From contig JAPPDJ010000096.1 in the NCBI GenBank assembly GCA_028824555.1, positions 39,884 to 103,883 on the forward strand: a stretch of DNA of 64,000 nucleotides, in the 5' to 3' direction. Each line of letters begins with the position of its first letter. Within the stretch, counting starts at the first letter, position 1. The position numbers were made by a program, and so were the translations under genes. The notes beneath the pieces are model-generated. The model was given only the letters and a program-made list of their open reading frames with translations. It was not told the DNA's origin and searched no databases. Below are positions 45,819 to 54,599 of this stretch, piece after piece. This DNA is from Gammaproteobacteria bacterium (lineage in GTDB: Bacteria > Pseudomonadota > Gammaproteobacteria > Pseudomonadales > Azotimanducaceae).

Positions 45819-46530
45819 CCGTGCCGCTGCAGTCGGCATTGCCTGCTCGTCGGCACAATTGGTCGACGCTGGAACGGTGAGCGCGATCCAGGAACGCTAC
45901 GACCACGACGGGTTCGTCATCCTGCGGGGCTACGCTTCCGCTTCAGACCTGGAGCAGCTTGGCTGCCACGCCGAGGCGACGGTGCAGCGGCTGGCGGCAG
46001 CGAGTGCGCGGGCCGGCCATCCGCCGAGCGACATCCGCAAGAACCTGCAGGCGGATAATCCTTGGCTGGCGGAACAATTGGCCTCCGGCGTGCATGTTCC
46101 GCTCATGAGGACGCTCATCGGCGACGAGCTGGAGCCGGCTACGGCTGCGTGGTTCGACCGTCCGCCGGGTTCGACGACCGGCATCAAGCCCCACATCGAT
46201 GGCGGCGGCCGAGGCTCGGGCGCCGTTGGTGCCACCATCTGGATCGCTCTCGATGCCGCCGACCGACGCAATGGCTGCCTCTACTACAGCAGCGGCTCGC
46301 ACCGGATGCAGCACCCGGACGGGATTTACATCGAAGGCTTCGACACCGAGACGAATGCTGTCCCCATCGAGGTCGAACCCGGCGATGCCGCCATCCACAG
46401 CGCGCTGACGGTGCATTGGTCGGGCACCAACCCCTCTCGGCGCCTCCGCCGGGCGGTGTCGTTCTTCTATTGGGGCGCCCGCAGCCACGCGGCGTTCACG
46501 GCGAGGATGGCGCGCAAGAAGGCACCGTAG
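45805..46530 (+). CDS. Phytanoyl-CoA-dioxygenase-like protein
   Basis: 241 residues from the ATG at 45805, overlapping the lysC end by 14 bp. It is a single-domain 2-oxoglutarate/Fe(II) oxygenase of the PhyH type: YDHDGFVILRGYASASDLEQ at the N-terminus, metal pair HIDGGG (H-x-D) in TTGIKPHIDGG, then GCLYYSSGSHR and the third ligand in SALTVHWSGTNPS, with RRLRRAVSF after it. The substrate is unknown. It may be translationally linked to lysC, which would be unusual. Confidence 0.82.
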   Translation: MQQPDRAAAVGIACSSAQLVDAGTVSAIQERYDHDGFVILRGYASASDLEQLGCHAEATVQRLAAASARAGHPPSDIRKNLQADNPWLAEQLASGVHVPLMRTLIGDELEPATAAWFDRPPGSTTGIKPHIDGGGRGSGAVGATIWIALDAADRRNGCLYYSSGSHRMQHPDGIYIEGFDTETNAVPIEVEPGDAAIHSALTVHWSGTNPSRRLRRAVSFFYWGARSHAAFTARMARKKAP

Positions 46531-46537
46531 GCTGCAT

Positions 46538-46723
46538 TCAGCGCGAGTAGCGCTTGCCGGGAACGCAGACCTGCACCCGCCCCGGCAGTGGAAGCCCGAC
46601 AAGCCTTCGGCGCGCGCCCGCGCTCTCCATCAGCGCGGTTGTTTTGCAGGGGCAACCGTCGCATTTTGGGCGCAAACGCGGTTTGATGGTGGTTTCGTCG
46701 CCGGAGCCCTTTCCATGCAGCAA
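46538..46723 (-). CDS. Possible small protein, 61 residues
   Basis: A minus-strand frame whose second half reads PKCDGCPCKTTALMESAGAR, then LVGLPLPGRVQVCVPGKRYSR, with a GC-biased third position and a cysteine cluster C-x2-C-x-C that could bind metal. It fills the gap between two plus-strand genes, with its start just inside the beta-lactamase-like gene. No family is recognised. It may be a small zinc-binding protein or a chance frame. Confidence 0.3.
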   Translation of the reverse strand: MLHGKGSGDETTIKPRLRPKCDGCPCKTTALMESAGARRRLVGLPLPGRVQVCVPGKRYSR

Positions 46724-47944
46724 GTTCGTTCAGCCGTGCATCGTTTCGCCGGCCTCGTTGCCGTTGCCCTGTGTGTAACGGCACTTGCCGATGTGTCGCC
46801 TGCGCGTCTTGCTCGGCTGGATGGGTTCCTCGATGGGTACGCCGCCGAGGGGCGCTTTGCCGGGGCGGTGTTGCAGGTGACCCACGACGGGGACACGGTG
46901 TATCACCGGGCGGTGGGCTTTCGGGACATGGAAGCTGGTGCCGCGATGCAGCCGGACTCGATTTTCCGGATCGCGTCGATGTCCAAGGCCGTAGTCAGCA
47001 CCGCGGTGCTGATGCTGCAAGAGCGCGGTGCCTTGGTCATCACGCAACCGTTGGCGGACTTCCTGCCAGAGTACGCAGCCACCAAGGTTGCCGTGGCGGG
47101 CGAAGATGGCTACGAAGTGGTGGATGCCGCCCGGCCCATCACGATTCGAGACCTCCTCACGCACACCGCGGGGATTGGCTACGGCTACGGTGCCGCGGCT
47201 GAGGAGTGGCAAGCTGCCGGCATCCAGCATTGGTACTTCGGCCACCGTGACGAACCCATCCGCGAGACCGTGCGCCGCATGGCGGCATTGCCGATGGACG
47301 CGCAGCCGGGCGAACGTTGGGTATATGGCTACAACACGGACATTCTCGGTGCGGTGGTGGAGGCGGCGAGCGGGCAAGCTCTCGACGCCTTCCTCGCGGC
47401 CGAGGTCTTCGAACCCCTAGGCATGGTGGACACCTCGTTCTACCTGCCGGCCGAGAAGGCGGAGCGTCTCGCGCTGGTGTACGCGCGGAATGACGAGGGC
47501 GCAATCGAGGTAGCTGCCGACAACACGCCCTCACACGGCCAGGGCCACTATCTCGAAGGCCCGCGGGCGAGTTTCTCCGGCGGCGCAGGGCTTCTCTCCA
47601 CCAGCGCCGACTACACCCGCTTCCTCGAGGCGATGCGCCGAGGTGGTGAACCGATCCTCGGGCGCAAGTCGGTGGAACTCATGACGGTGAATCACCTTGG
47701 CGAGCTGCCGAATCTAGCGCCCGGAACCGGCTTTGGCCTCGGCTTCGCGGTGCGGGTCGATCCTGCCGGTGCGGGACAGCTTGGTTCGGTTGGCGAGTTC
47801 TCCTGGGGCGGTGCCTACCACACCCAATACTGGGTCGATCCGGCCGAACAGCTGACAGTCGTATACATGACGCAGACCCTTCCAGCTACGGGCCTTGACG
47901 ACTTTGCCAAGATTCGCGCGCTCATCTATCAGGCAGTGGAGTAG
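46715..47944 (+). CDS. Serine hydrolase of the beta-lactamase (class C)/esterase family
   Basis: 409 residues with a signal peptide (MQQVRSAVHRFAGLVAVALC ... ALA). The catalytic Ser-x-x-Lys is S88-M-S-K91 in FRIASMSKAVV; the tyrosine motif lies in RWVYGYNTDILG, and a glycine-rich end (GEFSWGGAYHTQYWVDP) matches the third family motif. These proteins include esterases and D-Ala-D-Ala peptidases, and most are not true resistance enzymes. It probably works in the periplasm. The SRPBCC gene follows 4 bp later. Confidence 0.9.
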   Translation: MQQVRSAVHRFAGLVAVALCVTALADVSPARLARLDGFLDGYAAEGRFAGAVLQVTHDGDTVYHRAVGFRDMEAGAAMQPDSIFRIASMSKAVVSTAVLMLQERGALVITQPLADFLPEYAATKVAVAGEDGYEVVDAARPITIRDLLTHTAGIGYGYGAAAEEWQAAGIQHWYFGHRDEPIRETVRRMAALPMDAQPGERWVYGYNTDILGAVVEAASGQALDAFLAAEVFEPLGMVDTSFYLPAEKAERLALVYARNDEGAIEVAADNTPSHGQGHYLEGPRASFSGGAGLLSTSADYTRFLEAMRRGGEPILGRKSVELMTVNHLGELPNLAPGTGFGLGFAVRVDPAGAGQLGSVGEFSWGGAYHTQYWVDPAEQLTVVYMTQTLPATGLDDFAKIRALIYQAVE

Positions 47945-47948
47945 GCCG

Positions 47949-48488
47949 ATGGCGTGTGGTTGCAGCGGCTCTGTGAAGGCGGGTCAGTCGACGGGGCTAG
48001 GCACCGTGCGGCGGCGACCGGACGGTCACCACATCGTGGTGTTTGAGCGCCCGGTGCGCCACTCGGTGGAACGAGTGTGGTCTGCGGTCACCGCGCCGGA
48101 GGAACGCGCGGTGTGGGCACCCGGCATCCGCTTCGATCCGGCGCCGGACGCACGCTTCGACATCTGGTTCGGCGACGATTGCGAAGGCCCGTCCCATGTG
48201 TCGGGCCACTTATCGAACTTTCGCCCGCCTCGCAGCATCGCCCTCGGCTCGATTGCAATCGAGCTGGCACCCGCCCCGTCGGGGTGCGTGATCCAATTCT
48301 CGGACGTGCTCTGGTTCGACAACAAGCGCACGAAGGTCGATTTCGCCAATGCCGTGCTGGCCGGGTGGCATCGCTTTCTCGACACGCTCGAAATCTGGCT
48401 GAACGAAGGCCGGCCGGCGTTGGACTTGCCGGAACCGGACTATGCGAGGGCTTTCGTTGAAGGGCGCGACTCTTTAGGGAGCCTTTGA
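47949..48488 (+). CDS. SRPBCC (START-like) domain protein
   Basis: 179 residues starting MACGCSGSVKAGQSTGLGTV. The pattern VVFERPVRHSVERVWSAVTA, then EERAVWAPGIRFDPAPDARF, is the usual AHSA1/SRPBCC helix-grip opening; the C-terminal helix is VLAGWHRFLDTLEIWLNEG. These folds bind hydrophobic ligands. It is likely cotranscribed with the serine hydrolase. Confidence 0.75.
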   Translation: MACGCSGSVKAGQSTGLGTVRRRPDGHHIVVFERPVRHSVERVWSAVTAPEERAVWAPGIRFDPAPDARFDIWFGDDCEGPSHVSGHLSNFRPPRSIALGSIAIELAPAPSGCVIQFSDVLWFDNKRTKVDFANAVLAGWHRFLDTLEIWLNEGRPALDLPEPDYARAFVEGRDSLGSL

Positions 48489-48585
48489 GCAAGTCCGGAC
48501 CGGAGGTGCTCGCCTGCGCGAGCATTTGGGCCTTCGTTCGCGTGCGTTACTATCCTCGCCAGCAAGAAGACTCGGGGACATCCAA

Positions 48586-48858
48586 ATGTCGCAGTTCTCG
48601 GCAAAGGCAACCAAAAAGCGTTACATGGAGGAACTCGATCCGGTCGAGTTCATCGGCGTGATCGAGGAGGGCGGGCGCAAGTTCAACGAGGAGTGCGACC
48701 GGCTCGGCATCTCCCGCGTGAGGATGCTCGACGGGAAGACGGTGCTCTACCATCCCGATGGATCGCACACGCCGATGCCGGAGCCCTACGACCGCGAAGC
48801 GGTGATGGCCATCTTCAGCCAATACAAGGTGTCCCTCGATGGCATCCGCTACCACTGA
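48586..48858 (+). CDS. Possible antitoxin-like partner of the zeta-like toxin, 90 residues
   Basis: Starts MSQFSAKATKKRYMEELDPV, continuing to FIGVIEEGGRKFNEECDRLG. It has no recognised domain and no similarity I can see to the epsilon antitoxin. Its last 20 bases overlap the start of the zeta-like kinase gene, so the pair is translationally coupled, the arrangement expected of an antitoxin-toxin operon. The alternative is an unrelated regulator. The function is inferred from the neighbour only. Confidence 0.5.
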   Translation: MSQFSAKATKKRYMEELDPVEFIGVIEEGGRKFNEECDRLGISRVRMLDGKTVLYHPDGSHTPMPEPYDREAVMAIFSQYKVSLDGIRYH

Positions 48859-49573
48859 CGGGCCGCGCTTCACCATATTCGCGGGGCCGAACGGGTCCGG
48901 CAAGTCCACAGCCTACCTTCGCTTTCTGGAGGCAGGCTACGATGCCGGCGAATACCTGAACCCGGACGACATCGCCAAGGAACTTGGGGCGGTTTCGGCT
49001 GCTCCAGCCGTCATCGACCTGCGCGCCGGTCGGGAAGTGATCCGGCGCAGCCGCGACCTGATGCGGGCTAGGCGTCCCTTCGTGCGCGAAACGACCTTGT
49101 CGAGCCGAGAGATACTGCGCAGCGTGTCGGCGGCGGCGGATGCAGGCTACCGCGTCGTCATGGTGTTTGTCGCCCTTGGCTCAACAGCGGTAACCAAGAC
49201 GCGAGTCGCCCTGCGCGTGGTGAGCGGCGGGCATGACATACCGGAGGAGGCCCAAGACCGTCGCTTCGGTCGGTCCTTCGACAATGCACCCAAGGTGGCG
49301 CGCATTGCCCATGCTGCGTACTTCCTGGACAACTCCGGGTCGCAGCACCGACTGGTCGCAGCCGTGCGCGGTGGAACCACTACCTTTCTGGATGCACAAC
49401 AAGCACAGTGGGTTATGCGGGCGACGTCAGGGCTACCCCAAGCCGCCTCTCTGCTTTCCCGTGCAGATGCGCTGACGCAGCTCCGCGAGGCAGAGCGATT
49501 GGACACGTCGCTTGAGGTGCGGGAAGAGCGAGCCGTCTATCGCGCCCGAGCGGCCTCAGCCGAGGTTTCCTAG
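48839..49573 (+). CDS. Zeta-toxin-like P-loop kinase
   Basis: 244 residues. FTIFAGPNGSGKSTAYLRFL carries the Walker A motif (GPNGSGKST, residues 16-24) and the opening of zeta/UNAG-kinase family proteins, followed by LNPDDIAKELG and RRPFVRETTLSSREILR, where the family has substrate-binding residues. Zeta toxins phosphorylate UDP-N-acetylglucosamine and block cell wall synthesis; smaller relatives include unknown kinases. It overlaps the 90-residue gene. A repeat-rich stretch follows. Confidence 0.75.
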   Translation: MASATTDGPRFTIFAGPNGSGKSTAYLRFLEAGYDAGEYLNPDDIAKELGAVSAAPAVIDLRAGREVIRRSRDLMRARRPFVRETTLSSREILRSVSAAADAGYRVVMVFVALGSTAVTKTRVALRVVSGGHDIPEEAQDRRFGRSFDNAPKVARIAHAAYFLDNSGSQHRLVAAVRGGTTTFLDAQQAQWVMRATSGLPQAASLLSRADALTQLREAERLDTSLEVREERAVYRARAASAEVS

Positions 49574-49643
49574 CGCTCAGAACACCAACTCGTAGGGGCG
49601 GGGCTTTGTCCCCGCTCGCGTTGAAGTGAGGGGTTCGGAGTTC

Positions 49644-50038
49644 CCACCCCGCCGGGGACGCCGAGTCGCTGACGCGGCAGGAACTGACGCCGGCCACGCG
49701 CCGCGACGGCGACCTTGGGGCGAGTACTTGGGGGAGGGCATCTTGCCCTCCCACGCGCCGCGAGGCGCGGTCCGTGCGTGCCTGTTGCGTCCACCCTGAG
49801 CCGCGCGCCTGTCGGCGCGTGCGAGGGCGGGATGCCATCGCCCCCAAGGCCCTCGCTTCGAGTCGAATTCGCGAAATATCCATGGGTTACGAGATTTGTT
49901 CCACTACGAGGGAAGGCATCCTGCCTTCCTGATGCGCGCCAGCGCACCTGCTTCATTGTGGCAGTTGGAAAAGCGCCTGTCGGCGCTTGTGGAAGGCAGG
50001 ATGCCTTCCCTCCGAGGCCGGCGTCCTCGGCGGGGTGG
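49644..50038. repeat. Nested inverted-repeat block
   Basis: Outer arms ccaccccgccggggacgccg (49644-49663) and 50019-50038 are inverted with one mismatch. Inside lie two smaller inverted units: ttgggggagggcatcttgcc and following at 49727-49752 against 49821-49847, and gagggaaggcatcctgcctt and following at 49908-49929 against 49991-50012. No gene lies in the 49574-50086 gap. Confidence 0.75.
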
Positions 50039-50086
50039 AAGCTACAAGCTGCGTTCTGCGGCGCGAGCTCGTAGCACCAAAGCAAG

Positions 50087-52291
50087 TTAGCTGAGCCGCA
50101 ACGGCAGTGATCGGAGACGCCGCCCTGTCGCCGCAAATACGGCGTTGGCCACCGCCGGTGCAATCGGCGGCAGGCCCGGCTCGCCAACGCCGGTAGGTTC
50201 CCCGTCGCTGTCGATTAGCACGACCTCCACCGATGGGGCTTCGTCCATGCGCAGGATCGGGTAGTCGTGGAAGTTGCTTTCGCGGATGGCGCCGTCCACG
50301 AGTTCCAGATTACCGTGTAAGGCGGCCGTGAGGCCGTACATGACCGATCCTTCCATCTGCGCCTTGACGATGTCCGGATTGATGGCGATACCGCAGTCGA
50401 GCACGCACAGCACACGGTGGACGCGGATTTCGTTGCCCTCCACGGACACTTCCGCCACCTCGGCCACGTCGGTGCTGAAGGAGTGGTGCGCCGCAAAGCC
50501 GAGATGGCGTCCGGGTGCGGGGTGCATGGCCGCCATGCGTTCGCCAGCAACGCGGATCACCCGGTTCAGCCTCGGATTGTTCTGGGTGTGTCGCAGCCGG
50601 AACGCCACCGGGTCCTGGCCGCTCTTGGCTGCCAACTCGTCGATCATCGACTCCTTGGCAAACGCCGTGTAGGAATGCCCCACCGAACGCCAGAAGGTGA
50701 GCGGCAGGCCATGATCGCGGGTGACGTGGCGCACATCGACGTGGCGGGCCTCGTAGTCTTCGAACAGCCCCTCGACGCTGGAGCCGTCCACCACCCAGCC
50801 GCCGAAGGCGTGGTCGGCGAGGCCCACAGCGAGGCCAATCACGCTGTCGCCGATTGCCGTTGGAAGTAGCCCCGGCATGGCATTGGCGATGGTGTCGGGG
50901 GTGATGTTGCCGCCGACCCGCTTGGCCTGCCATGTCAGCATGTTGCCCTCGCCATCGAGCCCCGCCTTGATGCGCATGAGCGAGGCGGGACGGAAGAGGC
51001 CATGCCGGATGTCGTCTTCGCGGGTCCACAACAGATGAATTGGCTTGCCGGTCGCGGCGGCAACCTGCGTCGCTTCGACGACGTGCGTGAGGGTGCCCCT
51101 GCGACCGAAGGCACCGCCGAGCCAAGTGTTGTGAGCACGCACCTTGTCCTTGTCGAGGTTCGCGTAGCGCGCCACCAGGCCTTGGGCGGCACCGATGCCT
51201 TGCGTGCCCGACCAGACGTCGGCTTCGTCGCCCTCGATGCGAACCACCGCGTTCATGGGTTCCATGGGCGCGTGCGCGAGATAGGGTGCCCAATACTGGC
51301 CTTCGACGACGGTTTCAGCATCGGCCATCGCGGCTTCGATGTCCTCTGCTTCCTCGGCGACGAGCCCTTCTTCGTTCTCCATCGCGGCCCGATAGTCGGC
51401 CTTGATGTCGGCGGTGCTGAGGCCCCCGAGTTCAGGAAGGTCCCAATCGACTTCTAGTGCATCTGCAGCCTTGCGCGCCTGCCAAAACTCCTTCGCCACG
51501 ACAGCAACGCCGCTCGCGATCTCCACCACATCGGTGACGCCTGGCGCGGACAGTGCGGCGGCCTTGTCGAGGTCCCGCAGCGTGCCGCCAACAACCGGGC
51601 AGCGCTTGACCACGGCGTGGTGCATGTCGGGAATGTCGATGTCGATTCCGTAGGTGGCCGTACCAGTGGCCTTGGCCATCCCATCGACGCGCGGGAAGTC
51701 CTTGCCGATGTACTTGAACGCACTTGCCGGCTTGAGCGGCGGCGCAGCTTCGGGGATTTCCAGCGCGGCTGCGGCGGTGGCGAAGTCGCCATAGGGGCGC
51801 CGGATGCCATCGGCCACGACATGTCCGTCGTCGGTGGCGAGTGCACCGACCGGCAGTCCGAGTTCCCGAGACGCCGCCTGCAGCAGCAAATCGCGGCACT
51901 GGGCGCCCAACTCGCGCAGTGGCAGGTAGTGGCCTCGCACGGATGTGCTCCCGCCGGTGATCTGCACGCCGAAAATGGGATTGGCGTATTCCTCGTGCGG
52001 CCCGGCGAAGACGATGTCCATGTTCCAAGGCGCCACGTCGAGCTCTTCGCCGATGATGGTGGCGAGCCCCGTGGTTACGCCTTGGCCCATCTCGTCGCGA
52101 GGGCAGAAGAAGCGCACTACATTGTCCGGAGTGACTTCCAGGAAGGCGTTGGGAACGAACGAGCCCGCCTCTGGCGTGACCGGCGGTCGGCTCGCGCCAC
52201 AGCCAGCAAGGCTCACGCCGACGACCAGCCCGCCACCGGCGAGACCGGTGGTGGTGAGGAACTTGCGCCGAGAGAGGTTCACGCCGCTCAT
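50087..52291 (-). CDS. Molybdopterin-binding subunit of an isoquinoline 1-oxidoreductase-like enzyme
   Basis: 734 residues from the ATG at 52291 with a twin-arginine signal ([17 protein letters not shown]) that ends in LAGC, so a Tat-exported lipoprotein is likely. It belongs to the xanthine dehydrogenase family of molybdenum hydroxylases, IorB branch: [34 protein letters not shown] and the C-terminal GVGEPGLPP holding the catalytic glutamate. It hydroxylates N-heterocycles or oxidises aldehydes, with the substrate unknown. It is coupled to the 2Fe-2S subunit by an ATGA overlap. Confidence 0.9.
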   Translation of the reverse strand: MSGVNLSRRKFLTTTGLAGGGLVVGVSLAGCGASRPPVTPEAGSFVPNAFLEVTPDNVVRFFCPRDEMGQGVTTGLATIIGEELDVAPWNMDIVFAGPHEEYANPIFGVQITGGSTSVRGHYLPLRELGAQCRDLLLQAASRELGLPVGALATDDGHVVADGIRRPYGDFATAAAALEIPEAAPPLKPASAFKYIGKDFPRVDGMAKATGTATYGIDIDIPDMHHAVVKRCPVVGGTLRDLDKAAALSAPGVTDVVEIASGVAVVAKEFWQARKAADALEVDWDLPELGGLSTADIKADYRAAMENEEGLVAEEAEDIEAAMADAETVVEGQYWAPYLAHAPMEPMNAVVRIEGDEADVWSGTQGIGAAQGLVARYANLDKDKVRAHNTWLGGAFGRRGTLTHVVEATQVAAATGKPIHLLWTREDDIRHGLFRPASLMRIKAGLDGEGNMLTWQAKRVGGNITPDTIANAMPGLLPTAIGDSVIGLAVGLADHAFGGWVVDGSSVEGLFEDYEARHVDVRHVTRDHGLPLTFWRSVGHSYTAFAKESMIDELAAKSGQDPVAFRLRHTQNNPRLNRVIRVAGERMAAMHPAPGRHLGFAAHHSFSTDVAEVAEVSVEGNEIRVHRVLCVLDCGIAINPDIVKAQMEGSVMYGLTAALHGNLELVDGAIRESNFHDYPILRMDEAPSVEVVLIDSDGEPTGVGEPGLPPIAPAVANAVFAATGRRLRSLPLRLS

Positions 52292-52776
52292 GTCGTGACC
52301 TCCTCGGCAAGTTCGCTGCCCGCGGCGTCGCTCGCAACCGCCAGAATCGCTTTCTTGATCCGTGGATAGCACCCGCAGCGGCAGATGTTGCCGGCCATGC
52401 CCTGCTCCACTTCCTCCTCGCTGGGGTTCGGGTTGTGGGCGAGGAGGGCGGCTGCCGACATGATCTGCCCAGGCTGGCAATAGCCGCACTGGAGCACGCT
52501 CTGCTCGTGCCAAGCCGTTTGCAGCGGATGCGGACTTGCCGGGGTACCGAGCCCTTCGATGGTAGTGACGCTCTCTCCCTGCACGGCGGCCAGCGGCGTG
52601 ATGCAACTGCGCACCGCTTCCCCATCCACATGCATGGTGCAGGCGCCGCATTGCCCCATCCCGCAACCATACTTCGAGCCCTTGAGCTTGAAGCTGTCGC
52701 GGACGACCCAAAGCAAGGGCGTATCCGGCGCCGCATCCGTGCGAACGCGCTCGCCGTTCAACGTGAACTCGATCAT
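52288..52776 (-). CDS. 2Fe-2S subunit of the IorAB-type molybdenum hydroxylase
   Basis: 162 residues. Two 2Fe-2S domains are present: the plant ferredoxin type ([18 protein letters not shown], then SCITPL) and the helical type ([13 protein letters not shown] and [12 protein letters not shown]). It takes electrons from the molybdenum subunit and passes them on, probably to a cytochrome. It precedes its partner with a four-base overlap. No FAD subunit is nearby, as expected for this branch. Confidence 0.93.
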   Translation of the reverse strand: MIEFTLNGERVRTDAAPDTPLLWVVRDSFKLKGSKYGCGMGQCGACTMHVDGEAVRSCITPLAAVQGESVTTIEGLGTPASPHPLQTAWHEQSVLQCGYCQPGQIMSAAALLAHNPNPSEEEVEQGMAGNICRCGCYPRIKKAILAVASDAAGSELAEEVTT

Positions 52777-52803
52777 GCAAGGGCCTCCTCAAGGGGTCGC
52801 CGC

Positions 52804-52846
52804 ATTGTACCTACGGGTGTCCGGAGGGGCGCGAAGTCGGGATCGC
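52804..52846 (+). pseudogene. Integrase relic (DUF4102 fragment)
   Basis: Reads LYLRVSGGARSRDRKR, against LYLRVSPRGAKSWIQR in the integrase at 11852. The DNA agrees at about four of five bases over 43 bp, including a shared ggggcgcgaagtcg. It is a small scar in the gap between the IorA-like gene and the VOC gene, 0.8 kb from tRNA-Ser(GGA). Confidence 0.6.
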
Positions 52847-52982
52847 AAACGGCCCTGCATGCGTGCAGTTTCACCTCGATTTTCGGGGCCGCGGGGACAT
52901 GATGTCCGTCGCCCACCCGTGATGTGGTCCTTCCCGCACTGTAGGCTCATGCGAACACAGGGGCCGCAAAAATCGGAGGCAA

Positions 52983-53375
52983 GTGTTGACCAGCTACCAC
53001 CCACACCACGTTCACCTGATGAGCCACGACGCCATGGCTGCCGGGGCGTACTACCAGCGCATGTTCGGCGCCGAACTCGAGCCGTCCAAGGGCGCCAACG
53101 GACTACCCCGGGCAAACCTGACGCTTGGCGGTCAGGTCATCCTGATCTCCACCGTGACCAAGGAGGTGTCACGCACCGCAGCCGGGCCACACAGTTGCCT
53201 CGGCCTTGATCACATCGGCCTCGGCGTCGACGACCTGCCGGCCGCGATCGCAGAGCTCGAGGCCAAGGGCGCCGAGTTCCTGATGAAACCCAGGGACGGC
53301 CGGGGACGCATCGCCTTTGTCATGGGTCCCGACCGCGTCAGCATCGAACTGGTGCAGCGGCCCAAGCCGGCTTGA
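52983..53375 (+). CDS. VOC (glyoxalase/bleomycin-resistance fold) family protein
   Basis: 130 residues from a GTG start. The fold's signature strands are seen: HHVHLMSHDAMAAGAYYQRM at the N-terminus with a metal-type histidine, then LGLDHIGLGVDDLPAAIAEL and RIAFVMGPDRVSIELVQRP with the closing glutamate. Metal ligands H-E-H-E can be placed only partly. The substrate is unknown. It lies between an integrase scar and tRNA-Ser(GGA), so it may be cargo of a former insertion. Confidence 0.75.
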   Translation: MLTSYHPHHVHLMSHDAMAAGAYYQRMFGAELEPSKGANGLPRANLTLGGQVILISTVTKEVSRTAAGPHSCLGLDHIGLGVDDLPAAIAELEAKGAEFLMKPRDGRGRIAFVMGPDRVSIELVQRPKPA

Positions 53376-53398
53376 CCCCATATGGCTACGGGGAATAT

Positions 53399-53578
53399 CT
53401 AGCTGATGGCGTCCCGCGAGTCCCTGCGGAACCGGGCGCTGACGGGCTCGTTACCGACGCGGCACAGGTTGGCCAGGTGGATGCGTAGCAGGTCGCCGGA
53501 GTACGCGACTGACTCGAACGCCTCGGAGCGCTTCCGCCGCCCCGGTGGCAGCGCGAATCCCAGGCCCGGCGAGGCCAC
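53399..53578 (-). CDS. 59-residue remnant or small protein beside tRNA-Ser(GGA)
   Basis: Reads from a GTG at 53578 as VASPGLGFALPPGRRKRSEA, continuing VAYSGDLLRIHLANLCRVGN and ending SRDAIS. Third positions are about nine-tenths G or C, much above chance, so it is or was coding. The frame is still open up to the tRNA end at 53606 and has no other clear start, so it is likely a gene truncated at the integration site. No family is recognised. Confidence 0.45.
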   Translation of the reverse strand: MASPGLGFALPPGRRKRSEAFESVAYSGDLLRIHLANLCRVGNEPVSARFRRDSRDAIS

Positions 53579-53605
53579 TCGCGCGAAACGACTTGGTTGA
53601 TCTAT

Positions 53606-53694
53606 TGGCGGAGAGGGAGGGATTCGAACCCTCGATAGGGGTTACCTATACACACTTTCCAGGCGTGCTCCTTCAGCCGCTCGGACACCTCTCC
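53606..53694 (-). tRNA. tRNA-Ser(GGA)
   Basis: 89 bases on the minus strand. 5' GGAGAGGTGTCCGAGCGGCT, anticodon loop CCTGGAAAG (GGA), long variable arm (about 53628-53652), T-loop TTCGAAT, encoded CCA. Its 3' end is the same as that of tRNA-Ser(GCU) at 18751. Confidence 0.97.
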
Positions 53695-53697
53695 GAT

Positions 53698-53812
<115 letters not shown>

Positions 53813-53914
53813 TCGATGCCCTTCGTGGGCAAACCCAAGCTTACGGCGTTTGGCCGCGAAAATGAACCACGTGACGCTGGGGGAGTGGATCTGGTTTGGC
53901 TCGGTCGAAGTCGG

Positions 53915-54598
53915 TTAACGCTGCGCCCAGCCGCCGGAGAAGGGGAAGGCTTGGCCGACCAGGAAGCCGCATTCGTCGCTGGCGAGGAACAGGGCGAACA
54001 TGGCGTCTTCGCGGGGGGTGCCCAGGCGGCCGGCAGGGACCTGACGCCTGAGCGAAGCCACGAAGGACTCCTTCTGCATGAGTTCGGGTGGGTAGTAGTC
54101 GGGGTTTTCGACGTAGTTCTGGGCGATGAGGTTCACCTGCACGTTGTGGGGGGCGACCTCTACGCCCACCGCTTGCACATAGCCCACTTGCGCCGCGCGG
54201 GCGGCGGAATAGGCGGCCACGGTCCTGAGGCCGCGCAGGGCGGTGGCGCTGCCGTACACGACGATCTTGCCGGCGCGGCGTTCGATCATCTGCGGCAGGA
54301 CCGCTTGGGTGAGCCAATGTAGCGGATGCACCATCAGGTCGAAGGGCGTGCGCCAATCGGTGTCTGCAAGCTCCGTCACCGGTGTGCCGCTGAAGTTGGG
54401 CGAGGCAAGGTTCGCCACCAGAACATCGACCCGGCCGCTTTCGGCGATGAGTTGCCGACAGGCGTCGGGGGTGTCCAGGGCGCGGCTGTCGGCGACCACG
54501 TGTGCGCCTTCCTCGCGAAACACCTCCGTGGTGATGGGCCCCATGAAATCGTCCGCCTGCGTCACCACCACGCGCTTGTCTTGCAGTCTTCCTGACAC
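53915..54598 (-). CDS. Halohydrin-dehalogenase-like protein of the SDR superfamily
   Basis: 227 residues. Overall it looks like a short-chain dehydrogenase (VDVLVANLASPNFSG, GRLGTPREDAMFALFLASDE, AFPFSGGW). But the NAD(P) glycine motif is replaced by T13-QADD-F18-M-G20, fitting T-x4-F/Y-x-G. The catalytic set is S117-x12-Y130-x3-R134, with arginine where SDRs have lysine. These two patterns are the known fingerprints of halohydrin dehalogenases, which close vicinal haloalcohols to epoxides with halide release and can add azide, cyanide or nitrite in reverse. The segment NLIAQNYVENPDYYPPE matches the halide-site region of HheC (PNYLHSEDSPYFYPTE). It starts 1 bp after a membrane protein gene. 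Confidence 0.85.
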   Translation of the reverse strand: MSGRLQDKRVVVTQADDFMGPITTEVFREEGAHVVADSRALDTPDACRQLIAESGRVDVLVANLASPNFSGTPVTELADTDWRTPFDLMVHPLHWLTQAVLPQMIERRAGKIVVYGSATALRGLRTVAAYSAARAAQVGYVQAVGVEVAPHNVQVNLIAQNYVENPDYYPPELMQKESFVASLRRQVPAGRLGTPREDAMFALFLASDECGFLVGQAFPFSGGWAQR

Positions 54599-54599
54599 G

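Noticed and set aside
46715..47944. Class C beta-lactamase conferring antibiotic resistance
   Set aside because: The SxxK fold is shared with many esterases and peptidases; nothing in the sequence points to beta-lactam hydrolysis.
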